Shown here piece by piece: positions 31,299 through 38,703 of a stretch of 52,302 nt of DNA; positions within the stretch are counted from its first letter, which is position 1; each line of letters starts with the position of its first letter. The position numbers and the translations under genes were made by a program. This DNA is from Planctomycetia bacterium (GTDB lineage: Bacteria > Planctomycetota > Planctomycetia > Pirellulales > JALHLM01). The notes under the pieces were generated by a model. The model searched no databases and had not been told where the DNA came from. It saw nothing but the letters and a program-made list of their open reading frames with translations. The stretch spans positions 1 through 52,302 of the forward strand of contig JAWXBP010000016.1 of NCBI GenBank assembly GCA_034440135.1, read 5' to 3'.

Positions 31299-32513
31299 CT
31301 AATTCTCGTCGCGGCGCACGTTGGCCGCGGCGGCTTTTTGTTGGCCGGTCATCCAGTACTTCCAGGCCTGGAGGTCGTAGCCGAAGTTCGCGCCAGTCAG
31401 GCTCACGAGCGCGTCGAGCACGTCCGTGTTGCGAACGTGCTCAACGATGACCTTGGTGCTGCCTCCGGCGGAAAGTCCGCCGCCGCCGCCGCCCGGGTTG
31501 CCAGGGCCGCCGAAACTGGCGCTATACTGGCTGTCGCCACCTTCCTTGATCGTGTGCTTGTGCGTCGTCACCAGGGCGTCAATCAACGCGGTCACTGCGG
31601 AAGGATCCTGTAATTCCTTCAGACAATAGGCGGCGCGATTGACGATCAAGTTGTCCTTGTGTTTCAGCACGCCCGCGTAGTATTTGACGAGTTCGGGATG
31701 CGGCTCCTTCTTGAGAAAATCAAGACACGTTAAGCGCACTTCCAAGTCACCGTCGAAGAGTGCGCCGTCTCCCAGGACGTAGATCGCGTCGGAGGAAGGG
31801 ATTTGCGCCAGCGTCTCGACGTACAGGATGCGAACGTTGGGAACCTTCTCGCCGCGGAAGTATTGAGCAATCGCCGGCACCGAATTGGGATCGGTCACGT
31901 CGCGCAGCATCTCTTCCGCCTGGCCGGCGCGTTCATCGTCCAACCAGATTCGCCAGAGTTTCAGTTTCTTGAACCACTCGCCGGTTTCCTTTTTTTTCTT
32001 GCGGTGCCGCTCGGCCAGTTCGACTTCCTGCGGCAAACGCCAACGTCCCCGATAGCGCACGTAACCGCGCTCGATGTAGACCTGATCTTGCGTCTTCCAT
32101 TCATTTTCGATCAGCGTGTAGCCCAACGCTCGACGGGCATCGGCGTGATTCGTGTCGAGCGCGATGACGCGTTCCAGATGTTTGCGCCGCGGTTCGCGGA
32201 GATTTTTTTCCCGGCACCATTCGGAGAGCGACCATTGCCCCTCGGCGGTGTCCTCATACGTATCGCGAATGCGCTCGTATTCCAATTCGTCCGCCGTTGG
32301 GACGTAGACCTTGACCACTTGATCGCGGGCGAGCTTCACCGAGCCGCCGGTCGCGGTGCGAATCAGATAATGGTCCGCCTTGGCATCGTCCTTATTCAGC
32401 CATTCACCTTGGATGCGGCCTTCGTTTTCCAGCACGAAGACTTCCGCTTCGGCGCGCGCGGCCACGCAGACCAGTGCGGCCAACATACAAAGCGTTCGCG
32501 TCGTGTGACCCAT
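31299..32513 (-). CDS. Secreted HEAT-like repeat protein of planctomycete type
   Basis: Function unknown (404 aa). A signal peptide (MGHTTRTLCMLAALVCVAARAEA) precedes a small beta-domain (VFVLENEGRIQGEWLNK, KLARDQVVKVYVP) found in many planctomycete secreted proteins. Middle residues include a TPR-like segment (HLERVIALDTNHADARRALGY). The C-terminal half has HEAT-like helical units such as LGDGALFDGDLEVRLTCLDFLKK and NRAAYCLKELQDPSAVTALIDAL, followed by a Gly-rich loop (FGGPGNPGGGGGGLSAGG) and a final globular stretch. ATG 32513 is preferred because it opens the signal peptide; upstream sequence to 32645 enters the family A repeat. Likely operonic with the CoA-binding gene. Confidence 0.8.
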   Translation of the reverse strand: MGHTTRTLCMLAALVCVAARAEAEVFVLENEGRIQGEWLNKDDAKADHYLIRTATGGSVKLARDQVVKVYVPTADELEYERIRDTYEDTAEGQWSLSEWCREKNLREPRRKHLERVIALDTNHADARRALGYTLIENEWKTQDQVYIERGYVRYRGRWRLPQEVELAERHRKKKKETGEWFKKLKLWRIWLDDERAGQAEEMLRDVTDPNSVPAIAQYFRGEKVPNVRILYVETLAQIPSSDAIYVLGDGALFDGDLEVRLTCLDFLKKEPHPELVKYYAGVLKHKDNLIVNRAAYCLKELQDPSAVTALIDALVTTHKHTIKEGGDSQYSASFGGPGNPGGGGGGLSAGGSTKVIVEHVRNTDVLDALVSLTGANFGYDLQAWKYWMTGQQKAAAANVRRDEN

Positions 32514-32581
32514 TCGGCTGTCTCCTTCCGGCGTTCCCCTTAAGTATAAGGGTCGGACTCGGTCCAGGGGAAGCAAGTTCC

Positions 32582-32761
32582 ACACTAGCCCGTAGCGCCA
32601 GCGAAGGAGAGTTGACGCCGGTGATGACCACAACGAATACGCCAAGCGGACCTTTTCATTACGATCCAGTTCCCCTCCAGCGACGCGGCAGAGCCGGCCC
32701 GGGGTTCATGTCAACCGATTCCTGATGTCAAACCTCCCTCGCTGGCGCTACGGGCTAGTGT
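32582..32761. repeat. Inverted repeat family A, copy 4
   Basis: ACACTAGCCCGTAGCGCCAG begins the left arm (32582-32604), and the perfect inverse is 32739-32761. At 134 nt its spacer is the longest of the four copies. It lies in the divergent gap between the HEAT-like gene and the ABC ATPase, and covers much of the gene-free stretch 32514-33001. Confidence 0.92.
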
Positions 32762-33001
32762 TGGCAATTCGTGCTGCCCCGTCACCCCGGGGGATCGGCG
32801 TAGACGGTCCAACCTGCCGCGATTCACACGAAGTCCGGTGCGAAGTTAGTCCGAGGGTCGGCGCGACGCAAGCTACGTTGGTATAACGGACTAAGGAAGG
32901 CGCCGGCCGCCGGCTTGCGCTCCCCGGGTGGGGCGGCACCGCCTCCCCCCTGGAATAGGTACGGCCCTCGAACGGTGCGTCCCCTCGCATCGCTGCGATC
33001 C
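32762..33001. other. Remainder of the divergent gap before the ABC ATPase
   Basis: No gene is seen. TTAGTCCG (32846-32853) and CGGACTAA (32887-32894) form an 8-bp inverted repeat with a 33-nt spacer, and GTATAAC lies between at 32881. This could be a promoter/operator or a decayed repeat. Confidence 0.35.
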
Positions 33002-33769
33002 ATGATTCACGTGCAGCGTCTGACGAAGACATACGCCGACCTGCGGCGCGGCGAGTTCGTGGCGCTCGATCACGTGAGCTTCGACGCGTATCCCGGCCAG
33101 ATTTACGGATTGCTCGGCCCTAACGGAGCCGGCAAGACCACGGCGCTACGGATCTTGAGCACGGTGCTGCAACCGACCGACGGCACGGCCGAAATCAATG
33201 GCTGCGACGTCGTGCGGCAGCCGTCCTTGGTGCGGCGGCAGATTGGTTTCATGTCGGCCAACACCGGCGTCTACGATCGCATGACCGCCTGGGAAATGGT
33301 CGAATACTTCGGCCGCTTATACGGGCTGCACGATGAACCGCTCCGCGCGCGAATGGAACAACTGTTCGAGCGGCTGCAGATGAACGAAATTCGTGACGTG
33401 CTCGGCGCAAAGATGTCGACCGGCATGAAGCAAAAAGTTTCCATTGCCCGGGCGATTGTTCACGATCCGCCGGTGGTGATTTTCGACGAGCCGACCTCGG
33501 GGCTCGACGTGCTGGTCGCCCGGGCGTTGCTGACCACGGTCGCCGAATTGAAGGCGCAGGGCAAGTGCATCGTGTTTTCGACACACATCATGACCGAAGT
33601 CGAGAAGCTGTGTGATCGCATTGCGATCATTCACCGCGGCAGCCTGCTGTCCGAAGGGACGTTGACCGAACTGCGCGAACGGCATCAAGAGCACGACCTG
33701 GAGGAATTGTTCTTCCAGCTCATTTCCCGCCATGACGAACAACGCCGGCTCGACGCCGCGGTCTGCTGA
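33002..33769 (+). CDS. ABC transporter ATP-binding protein, NatA/CcmA-like
   Basis: This is the ATPase of an export or sodium-type ABC transporter (255 aa). It has Walker A GPNGAGKT, a signature slightly altered to [15 protein letters not shown] (LSGGQ is usual; STGM is common in the NatA group), Walker [13 protein letters not shown] and the switch histidine in [33 protein letters not shown] is typical of the NatA type. ATG 33002 is preferred; an upstream in-frame extension from 32915 lacks domain similarity. Only 2 bp separate it from its permease partner (33772), so they are translationally linked. Confidence 0.93.
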   Translation: MIHVQRLTKTYADLRRGEFVALDHVSFDAYPGQIYGLLGPNGAGKTTALRILSTVLQPTDGTAEINGCDVVRQPSLVRRQIGFMSANTGVYDRMTAWEMVEYFGRLYGLHDEPLRARMEQLFERLQMNEIRDVLGAKMSTGMKQKVSIARAIVHDPPVVIFDEPTSGLDVLVARALLTTVAELKAQGKCIVFSTHIMTEVEKLCDRIAIIHRGSLLSEGTLTELRERHQEHDLEELFFQLISRHDEQRRLDAAVC

Positions 33770-33771
33770 CG

Positions 33772-35991
33772 ATGAAACGGGCAAAAATGAACTGGGGCAA
33801 CGTCCGCATCATCTTCGAGCGCGAAGTGCGTGACCAGATGCGCGATCGGCGCACGCTGTTCATGATCTTCGTACTGCCGTTGCTCCTGTACCCACTTCTG
33901 GGACTGAGCTTTTTGCGGGTGCTGCAGTTTCTGCAACAAAAGCCGTTCCGCGTGATGGTGATCGGCCAGGCGGAACTGCCCGAAACGCCGCCGCTAATCG
34001 CCGACACGCGGTTTGCGAGCTCGCTGTTCGACGATCCGAAGCAAGTCGATTTGCTCGAATTGAGCTATCCTGAGGACACCAAACAGTCCCCGGAAAAGCA
34101 GGAAATCGCCGCCAAGAAAATGCTCTCCAAGGGAGAGCTTGAGGCGGTGCTGGTGATCCCCGGTAGCTTCAAGGAACGACTGGCCGAGTTCCGCGCCAAG
34201 TTGCCCGACCGCAGTGGCGCCGCCGCGCCGGAGGAATCCGCGAGGCTCCCGCGGCCCAGGTTGATTTTCAACGACGGGAAGGAAAACTCGCGCTTGGCGG
34301 AAATCCGCTTGCAGCGAGTCTTGCAGACTTGGAGCGAATCGATTGGCCGCGACAACCTGGCCCGCGCCGGATTGCCCGAGGCTGCGGCGATTCCGTTTCG
34401 CATCGAGTCGGCCGACATCTCTCCGCCCAGTCGCCGTGGCGTGGCCGGTTGGTCGAAAATTCTGCCATTCATTCTGCTGATTTGGGCGCTGACCGGCGCG
34501 TTTTATCCCGCGGTCGATCTTTGCGCCGGGGAAAAAGAACGAGGCACGCTGGAAACCCTTTTGATCAGCCCCGCGGAACGCGGTGAGATCGTGTGGGGCA
34601 AGCTGCTCACGGTGATGCTGTTCAGCGTCTTTACCGCGGTGCTGAATTTGCTGAGCCTGGGTTCAACCGGCGGGTTTGTGGCTAGCCAATTTCCGGTGTT
34701 CGGCGCGCCCCCCTGGAGCGCGATGGTTTGGCTGCTGATCGCCTTGGTGCCTGTCTCGGCGCTCTTCAGCGCGGTTTGCCTGGCGCTGGCGGCCTTGGCC
34801 CGCAGCACCAAGGAAGGGCAGTACTACCTAATGCCGGTGATGCTGGTCATCACGCCGCTGGTGTTCGTGACGCTTTGGCCGAGTGTCGAGTTGACGCTTG
34901 GATTCAGCCTGATTCCGGTGACCGGCATCGTGCTACTGCTAAGGGCGCTGCTCGAAGGGGAGTTTTGGAACGCCCTACGCTTTGCGCCGCCGGTGATCGT
35001 CGTCACGGGGCTGTGTTGCCATATGGCGATTCGTTGGGCGGTGGATCAATTCAGCCGCGAAAACGTCTTGTTCCGTGAGAGCGAGCGGCTCGACCTCCGG
35101 CTTTGGCTCAAGCACCTGTGGCGCGATCGCCAGGCCACTCCTTCGGCGGGCGCCGCGATGACTTGCGTGGCGGCGATTCTGTTCGCCCAATTCGGGCTGC
35201 AGGGATGGATTGGCAGTGGGACGTCCATCACGACGGTGGCCTTAGGCAGCCAGTTGGCGACGATCCTGCTGCCAACGCTGCTCTGCGCGTGGTTCCTGTC
35301 GCGCAGCCCGCGCGAGACGTTTCAGCTCCAGTCGCCGAAACCGCTCGGATTGGCCGGCGCCGCTGCGTTGGCGCTTTGCTTGCACCCCGCCGCGACGATG
35401 GCCTCGGCCTTTGTGCAGCAGCTATATCCCGTGCCACCGCAACTTTCGGAACAGTTAGTGGGTGTGCAACAACAACTGAACGCCATGCCGCTTTGGCAAG
35501 TGCTGCTGCTGTTCGCCTGTCTGCCGGCGTTTTGTGAAGAACTGGCGTTCCGGGGATTCGTGATGTCGGGATTGCGCCACTTGGGCAATCGACGGCAAGC
35601 GATCGTGATCTCGGCCCTGGCGTTCGGGATTACGCACACCGTCAATCAACAATCGATTTTGGCGACGATGACCGGCCTGGTGCTCGGTTTCCTGGTGATT
35701 CGCGGCGGCAGCATCTGGTGCCCCATGCTGTTCCATGTGCTCCACAACAGCCTAGCGATCGTGATGGGCCAAGTAGACACTGCAATGGTGCGAAGCTGGC
35801 CCCTGCTGCGGTATTTGATGGTGGAAACCGGTCCGGGCAAGTGGGAATATCAGCACGGCATCGTCCTGGCGGGCCTACTGGCGGCGATTCTGCTCGTGTC
35901 CGGTATCAATCGCGTGCGTTACCGACAGACGCCGGAAGAGAAGCTCTACGAAGCTATCCGCCACGACGCCTCCAGCGCGCCGGTCGGTTAG
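33772..35991 (+). CDS. ABC permease fused to a CPBP intramembrane protease domain
   Basis: This is a two-domain membrane protein of 739 aa. The N-terminal half is a NatB/ABC2-type permease: IIFEREVRDQMRDRRTLFMIFVLPLLLYPLLG, then a periplasmic region, then LILLIWALTGAFYPAVDLCAGEKERGTLETLLISPAERGEIVWGKLL, the ABC2 signature. The C-terminal half is a CPBP (Abi/CAAX-type) protease domain with its motifs CEELAFRGFVMSGLR near residue 588, FGITHTVNQQS and FHVLHNSLAI, giving the two glutamates plus histidines. Fusions of this kind occur in planctomycetes; the substrate of the transporter and the protease target are unknown. The partner ATPase is immediately upstream. Confidence 0.92.
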   Translation: MKRAKMNWGNVRIIFEREVRDQMRDRRTLFMIFVLPLLLYPLLGLSFLRVLQFLQQKPFRVMVIGQAELPETPPLIADTRFASSLFDDPKQVDLLELSYPEDTKQSPEKQEIAAKKMLSKGELEAVLVIPGSFKERLAEFRAKLPDRSGAAAPEESARLPRPRLIFNDGKENSRLAEIRLQRVLQTWSESIGRDNLARAGLPEAAAIPFRIESADISPPSRRGVAGWSKILPFILLIWALTGAFYPAVDLCAGEKERGTLETLLISPAERGEIVWGKLLTVMLFSVFTAVLNLLSLGSTGGFVASQFPVFGAPPWSAMVWLLIALVPVSALFSAVCLALAALARSTKEGQYYLMPVMLVITPLVFVTLWPSVELTLGFSLIPVTGIVLLLRALLEGEFWNALRFAPPVIVVTGLCCHMAIRWAVDQFSRENVLFRESERLDLRLWLKHLWRDRQATPSAGAAMTCVAAILFAQFGLQGWIGSGTSITTVALGSQLATILLPTLLCAWFLSRSPRETFQLQSPKPLGLAGAAALALCLHPAATMASAFVQQLYPVPPQLSEQLVGVQQQLNAMPLWQVLLLFACLPAFCEELAFRGFVMSGLRHLGNRRQAIVISALAFGITHTVNQQSILATMTGLVLGFLVIRGGSIWCPMLFHVLHNSLAIVMGQVDTAMVRSWPLLRYLMVETGPGKWEYQHGIVLAGLLAAILLVSGINRVRYRQTPEEKLYEAIRHDASSAPVG

Positions 35992-36205
35992 CGTCCACCT
36001 TACGACGCATGATTCCGGCAAAGGCGTAACAGACGTCACTCGCGGAATGGTTGCTTTGCGGCCAGCCGTATGCCTCATGTAACGTCTGAATCAGTCGCGA
36101 CGCGTTGCGCTGGCATTGCAAAGATGCCGTACTTTCCGCGTCGATGCTCACGACGAGAGAATGCCTTGCCCGACGGCGAAACGGATTTGCCGTTGGTCCC
36201 GATTC

Positions 36206-36222
36206 CCGCCTCTTAGAGGCGG
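36206..36222. promoter_or_regulatory. 17-bp palindrome upstream of the export lipoprotein
   Basis: CCGCCTCTTAGAGGCGG is a perfect odd palindrome about 32 bp before ATG 36254. It could be an operator or the core of a small hairpin. No T-tract follows. Confidence 0.4.
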
Positions 36223-36253
36223 CGCGTTGGGGAAGCGTCCATGGAGGGATGTC

Positions 36254-37312
36254 ATGTCTAGCGCTCGGGCGGTGCGCCCCTGGTTGATCGTGGCGCTCGC
36301 GCTGACGGGCCTGGTCGGCTGCCAAAGCCTGCCGCGGCACGATCTGCCGTGCCCGCCGCCGCCGAAGGTGCGGCCGCAGCCGATGCCGCGCGAATTGGCT
36401 AAGACGGCTCTGCCGGACTACGTCATCGAACCGCCGGACATTCTGCTAATCGACGCGATCAAAGTCGTGCCCTTGCCGCCGTATCGCGTTCATACGCTCG
36501 ATACGCTCGTCGTCTTTGTCGCCGGAGCGCTGCCGGAACAGCCGATTAGCGGCGAGTTTACCGTGGAATCGGGCGGGTTGATTAACTTCGGTCCGCCATA
36601 TGGTTCGGTCAATGTCGCGGACTTGACGCTGGATGAAGCCACGAAGGCGATTGAAGCGCATCTGCGACAGACACTGTCGGAACCGCAGGTCACTTTGCAG
36701 CTTGGTTCGACGATCGCCCGCCAGCAGATCGCCGGCGAACATCTGGTCGGCCCGGACGGCATGGTCAGCCTGGGCACGTACGGCAAAGTCTTCGTCGCCG
36801 GGATGACGCAATCGCAAGTCCGCGCGGCGATCGAAGGGCACTTGTCGCAATTCCTTGAGAAGCCCGAGGTGGCCGTCGACGTCTTCGCCTACAACAGCAA
36901 GTTCTACTACGTCGTAACGCAAGGCGCCGGGCTCGGCGACGGCGTGACGAAGTTCTCCATCACCGGCAACGAGACGGTGCTGGATGCGATCGCCGAAGTG
37001 AACGGGCTCGACGCCGTTAGCTCGAAGCGCATCTGGGTGGCGCGGCCCTCGGAAGCTTCGCCGGAGGGCGTAGTCGTGTTGCCTGTCGACTGGCAAGCCG
37101 TGACGGAACTGGGAAGCGCCAGCACGAATTACCAGTTGATGCCCGGCGACCGCGTGTTTATCCAGGAAGACCGCCTCGTGGCGATGGACACCTGGGTGAG
37201 CAAGATGATCTCGCCGTGGGAACGGATCGCCGGCTTCGTCTCGCTCAGCACGCAGACGGTCTCGGGGGTGCGTTTCTTCCATCAGGGGCGGCGTGGCGGC
37301 AACAACTTCTAG
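36254..37312 (+). CDS. Polysaccharide export lipoprotein, Wza-like
   Basis: This is an outer-membrane-associated polysaccharide export protein of 352 aa. MSSARAVRPWLIVALALTGLVGCQSLPRHD is a lipoprotein signal with lipobox LVGC. The Poly_export domain starts at YVIEPPDILLIDAIKVVP, longer than usual in its loop, and contains SGEFTVESGGLINFGPPYGSVNVADLTLDEATKAIEAHL. SLBB-like domains follow (VVTQGAGLGDGVTKFSITGNETVLDAIAEVNGL). YQLMPGDRVFIQED closes the core. ATG 36254 follows GGAGGG by about 6 nt. It is followed 38 bp later by a second lipoprotein, suggesting a shared surface function. ManC at 11252 could supply GDP-mannose to such a system. Confidence 0.88.
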   Translation: MSSARAVRPWLIVALALTGLVGCQSLPRHDLPCPPPPKVRPQPMPRELAKTALPDYVIEPPDILLIDAIKVVPLPPYRVHTLDTLVVFVAGALPEQPISGEFTVESGGLINFGPPYGSVNVADLTLDEATKAIEAHLRQTLSEPQVTLQLGSTIARQQIAGEHLVGPDGMVSLGTYGKVFVAGMTQSQVRAAIEGHLSQFLEKPEVAVDVFAYNSKFYYVVTQGAGLGDGVTKFSITGNETVLDAIAEVNGLDAVSSKRIWVARPSEASPEGVVVLPVDWQAVTELGSASTNYQLMPGDRVFIQEDRLVAMDTWVSKMISPWERIAGFVSLSTQTVSGVRFFHQGRRGGNNF

Positions 37313-37350
37313 TGCGGGATGGTTCGTTTCGCTTGGGGGCAGTTCATTCG

Positions 37351-37872
37351 ATGACACGGACAGCAGCCACATTCGTCGTCCGATTTGCGCAATGCCGCTG
37401 GGAGTGCGCGCTGCTGGTGGTTGCTTCGATCGGACTCAGCGGTTGTCGAGCTGCGCCGCCTCGTTATCAAACCACTTGGCAACGAGTCAGCGCTCAATGC
37501 CATGTTCCCACGAACGGCTACTGCTTCGGCTACACGCCGACGACCTGGAGCCGTTATCCCGAGGAATGCGGGCCGCATGAATACGTGATCGTGGAAGAGG
37601 TCACGAGTCCGACGCCGGTTGTTGCGCCGCCGGCGGCTGTCGAGTCAGCGCCGGCAATGGAGTCGCCGCCCGCGCCGGATCCCGATCCGATCGTGCCACC
37701 GCTGACCGACGAACAGATCTTCGATATCCCGCCGCCCCCTTCGGCGCCGGAAACCCCCGACTTGGAAATCCCGAGTCGCGAGCCAGAACCACAGTCGTCA
37801 GCGCCCCGGCGATTACCAAGCTGGACCGCACACTTGGTTCAGTACGTCGAGGCGGTAACGAAGGTCCGCTAA
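37351..37872 (+). CDS. Proline-rich lipoprotein of unknown function
   Basis: No family is recognised (173 aa). The signal ends in a lipobox (ASIGLSGC), and the start ATG 37351 is the one that gives it. Mature residues up to about 80 contain paired cysteines (CHVPTNGYCFGYTPTTWSRYPEECGP). The second half is dominated by Pro, Glu, Ala and Ser (PPAPDPDPIVPPLTDEQ and IPPPPSAPETP), a likely spacer, and the end is basic. GYTPTTW followed by an R-W-P-E-like segment is a recurrent planctomycete motif. It lies directly after the Wza-like gene in the same direction, so a role in the envelope is suggested. Confidence 0.7.
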   Translation: MTRTAATFVVRFAQCRWECALLVVASIGLSGCRAAPPRYQTTWQRVSAQCHVPTNGYCFGYTPTTWSRYPEECGPHEYVIVEEVTSPTPVVAPPAAVESAPAMESPPAPDPDPIVPPLTDEQIFDIPPPPSAPETPDLEIPSREPEPQSSAPRRLPSWTAHLVQYVEAVTKVR

Positions 37873-38012
37873 GCAGTGTTGCCGTCGCAACCGGTGTGAT
37901 CGCTACGCCATGGTCAGGCGACCTGCTGTCGCGGAGCGAGCTAGAGTTGAGCGGTATGCTGCGCGCCGGGCGCAGTCCGTCTCACGAGATCGTTTACGAG
38001 GAAGCCATCGCC

Positions 38013-38423
38013 ATGGGCCAGTTATTCCGGCTGAAAGACGAACTGCTCACCGACCAGCGCATCACCGATTGCGAAGTCGACAAGATTCGCGCCTACGTCG
38101 ACCAGAACGGCAAGCTCGACCTCGACGACGTCAAGTTCCTGGTTTCGCTCCTGTCGGAAGCACGCGAAGTCAGCCCCGGGTTTGACGCGTTGTTTTTCCC
38201 GGCGCTCAAGCAAGCCATCCTCGCCGACGGCCTGGTGGGACTCGACGAACAGTTCTACCTCCTGAAGATGATCTATTCGGACGGCCGCATCCGCGAACAG
38301 GAAAAGCAATTCCTTCGCGAACTGCAAGCGGAAGTCCAGGAATCCACGCCGGAATTCGACGCGATGTGCGAAGCCGCCTTCTCGGCCCGCACAACCAACT
38401 GGTGCGTCGGCGGCCGCGCGTAG
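38013..38423 (+). CDS. TerB-like helical protein
   Basis: This small helical protein (136 aa) has the acidic double motif of TerB/tellurite-resistance-like domains: ALKQAILADGLVGLDEQFYLLKMIYSDGRIREQEKQFLRELQ, with paired D-G-x-(I/V)-x-x-x-E repeats, the presumed metal-binding sites. An earlier similar unit, LTDQRITDCEVDKIRAYVDQNGKLDLDDVKFLVSLLSEA, precedes it. ATG 38013 is chosen because GAGGAAG is about 8 nt upstream; a GTG at 37896 is an alternative adding 39 residues without the motif. Its role is unknown; TerB-like domains are usually cytoplasmic. Confidence 0.7.
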   Translation: MGQLFRLKDELLTDQRITDCEVDKIRAYVDQNGKLDLDDVKFLVSLLSEAREVSPGFDALFFPALKQAILADGLVGLDEQFYLLKMIYSDGRIREQEKQFLRELQAEVQESTPEFDAMCEAAFSARTTNWCVGGRA

Positions 38424-38449
38424 TCGCATCAGTATTGGCAGCCGCTTCT

Positions 38450-38469
38450 GTAGCCAAGGTCTGTGACCC
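38450..38469. repeat. Degenerate single half-site of repeat family H
   Basis: GTAGCCAAGGTCTGTGACC resembles the left arm at 19152 with three or four changes. No second arm is visible before the ankyrin gene. Confidence 0.5.
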
Positions 38470-38703
38470 GTCCTATACACACAACTGTTCATTGGTCCCG
38501 CGGCTGTTACGGCGTTGGCGGCACGGGATTTGCGCCCTGGCGTTTGGTGGTGTTGACCCGCCAGAATTGCCGGGAACGCGACGACGGGCCCTCGTTTTTT
38601 TCCCGCTCCACGCACAGCGTGTGAAATCCGCCCGGCAGCGGTATGCTAGGGGATGAATCACATCCCACGGCGCACGCGTTCTTCATCGTCGCGGAGCTCG
38701 AAA

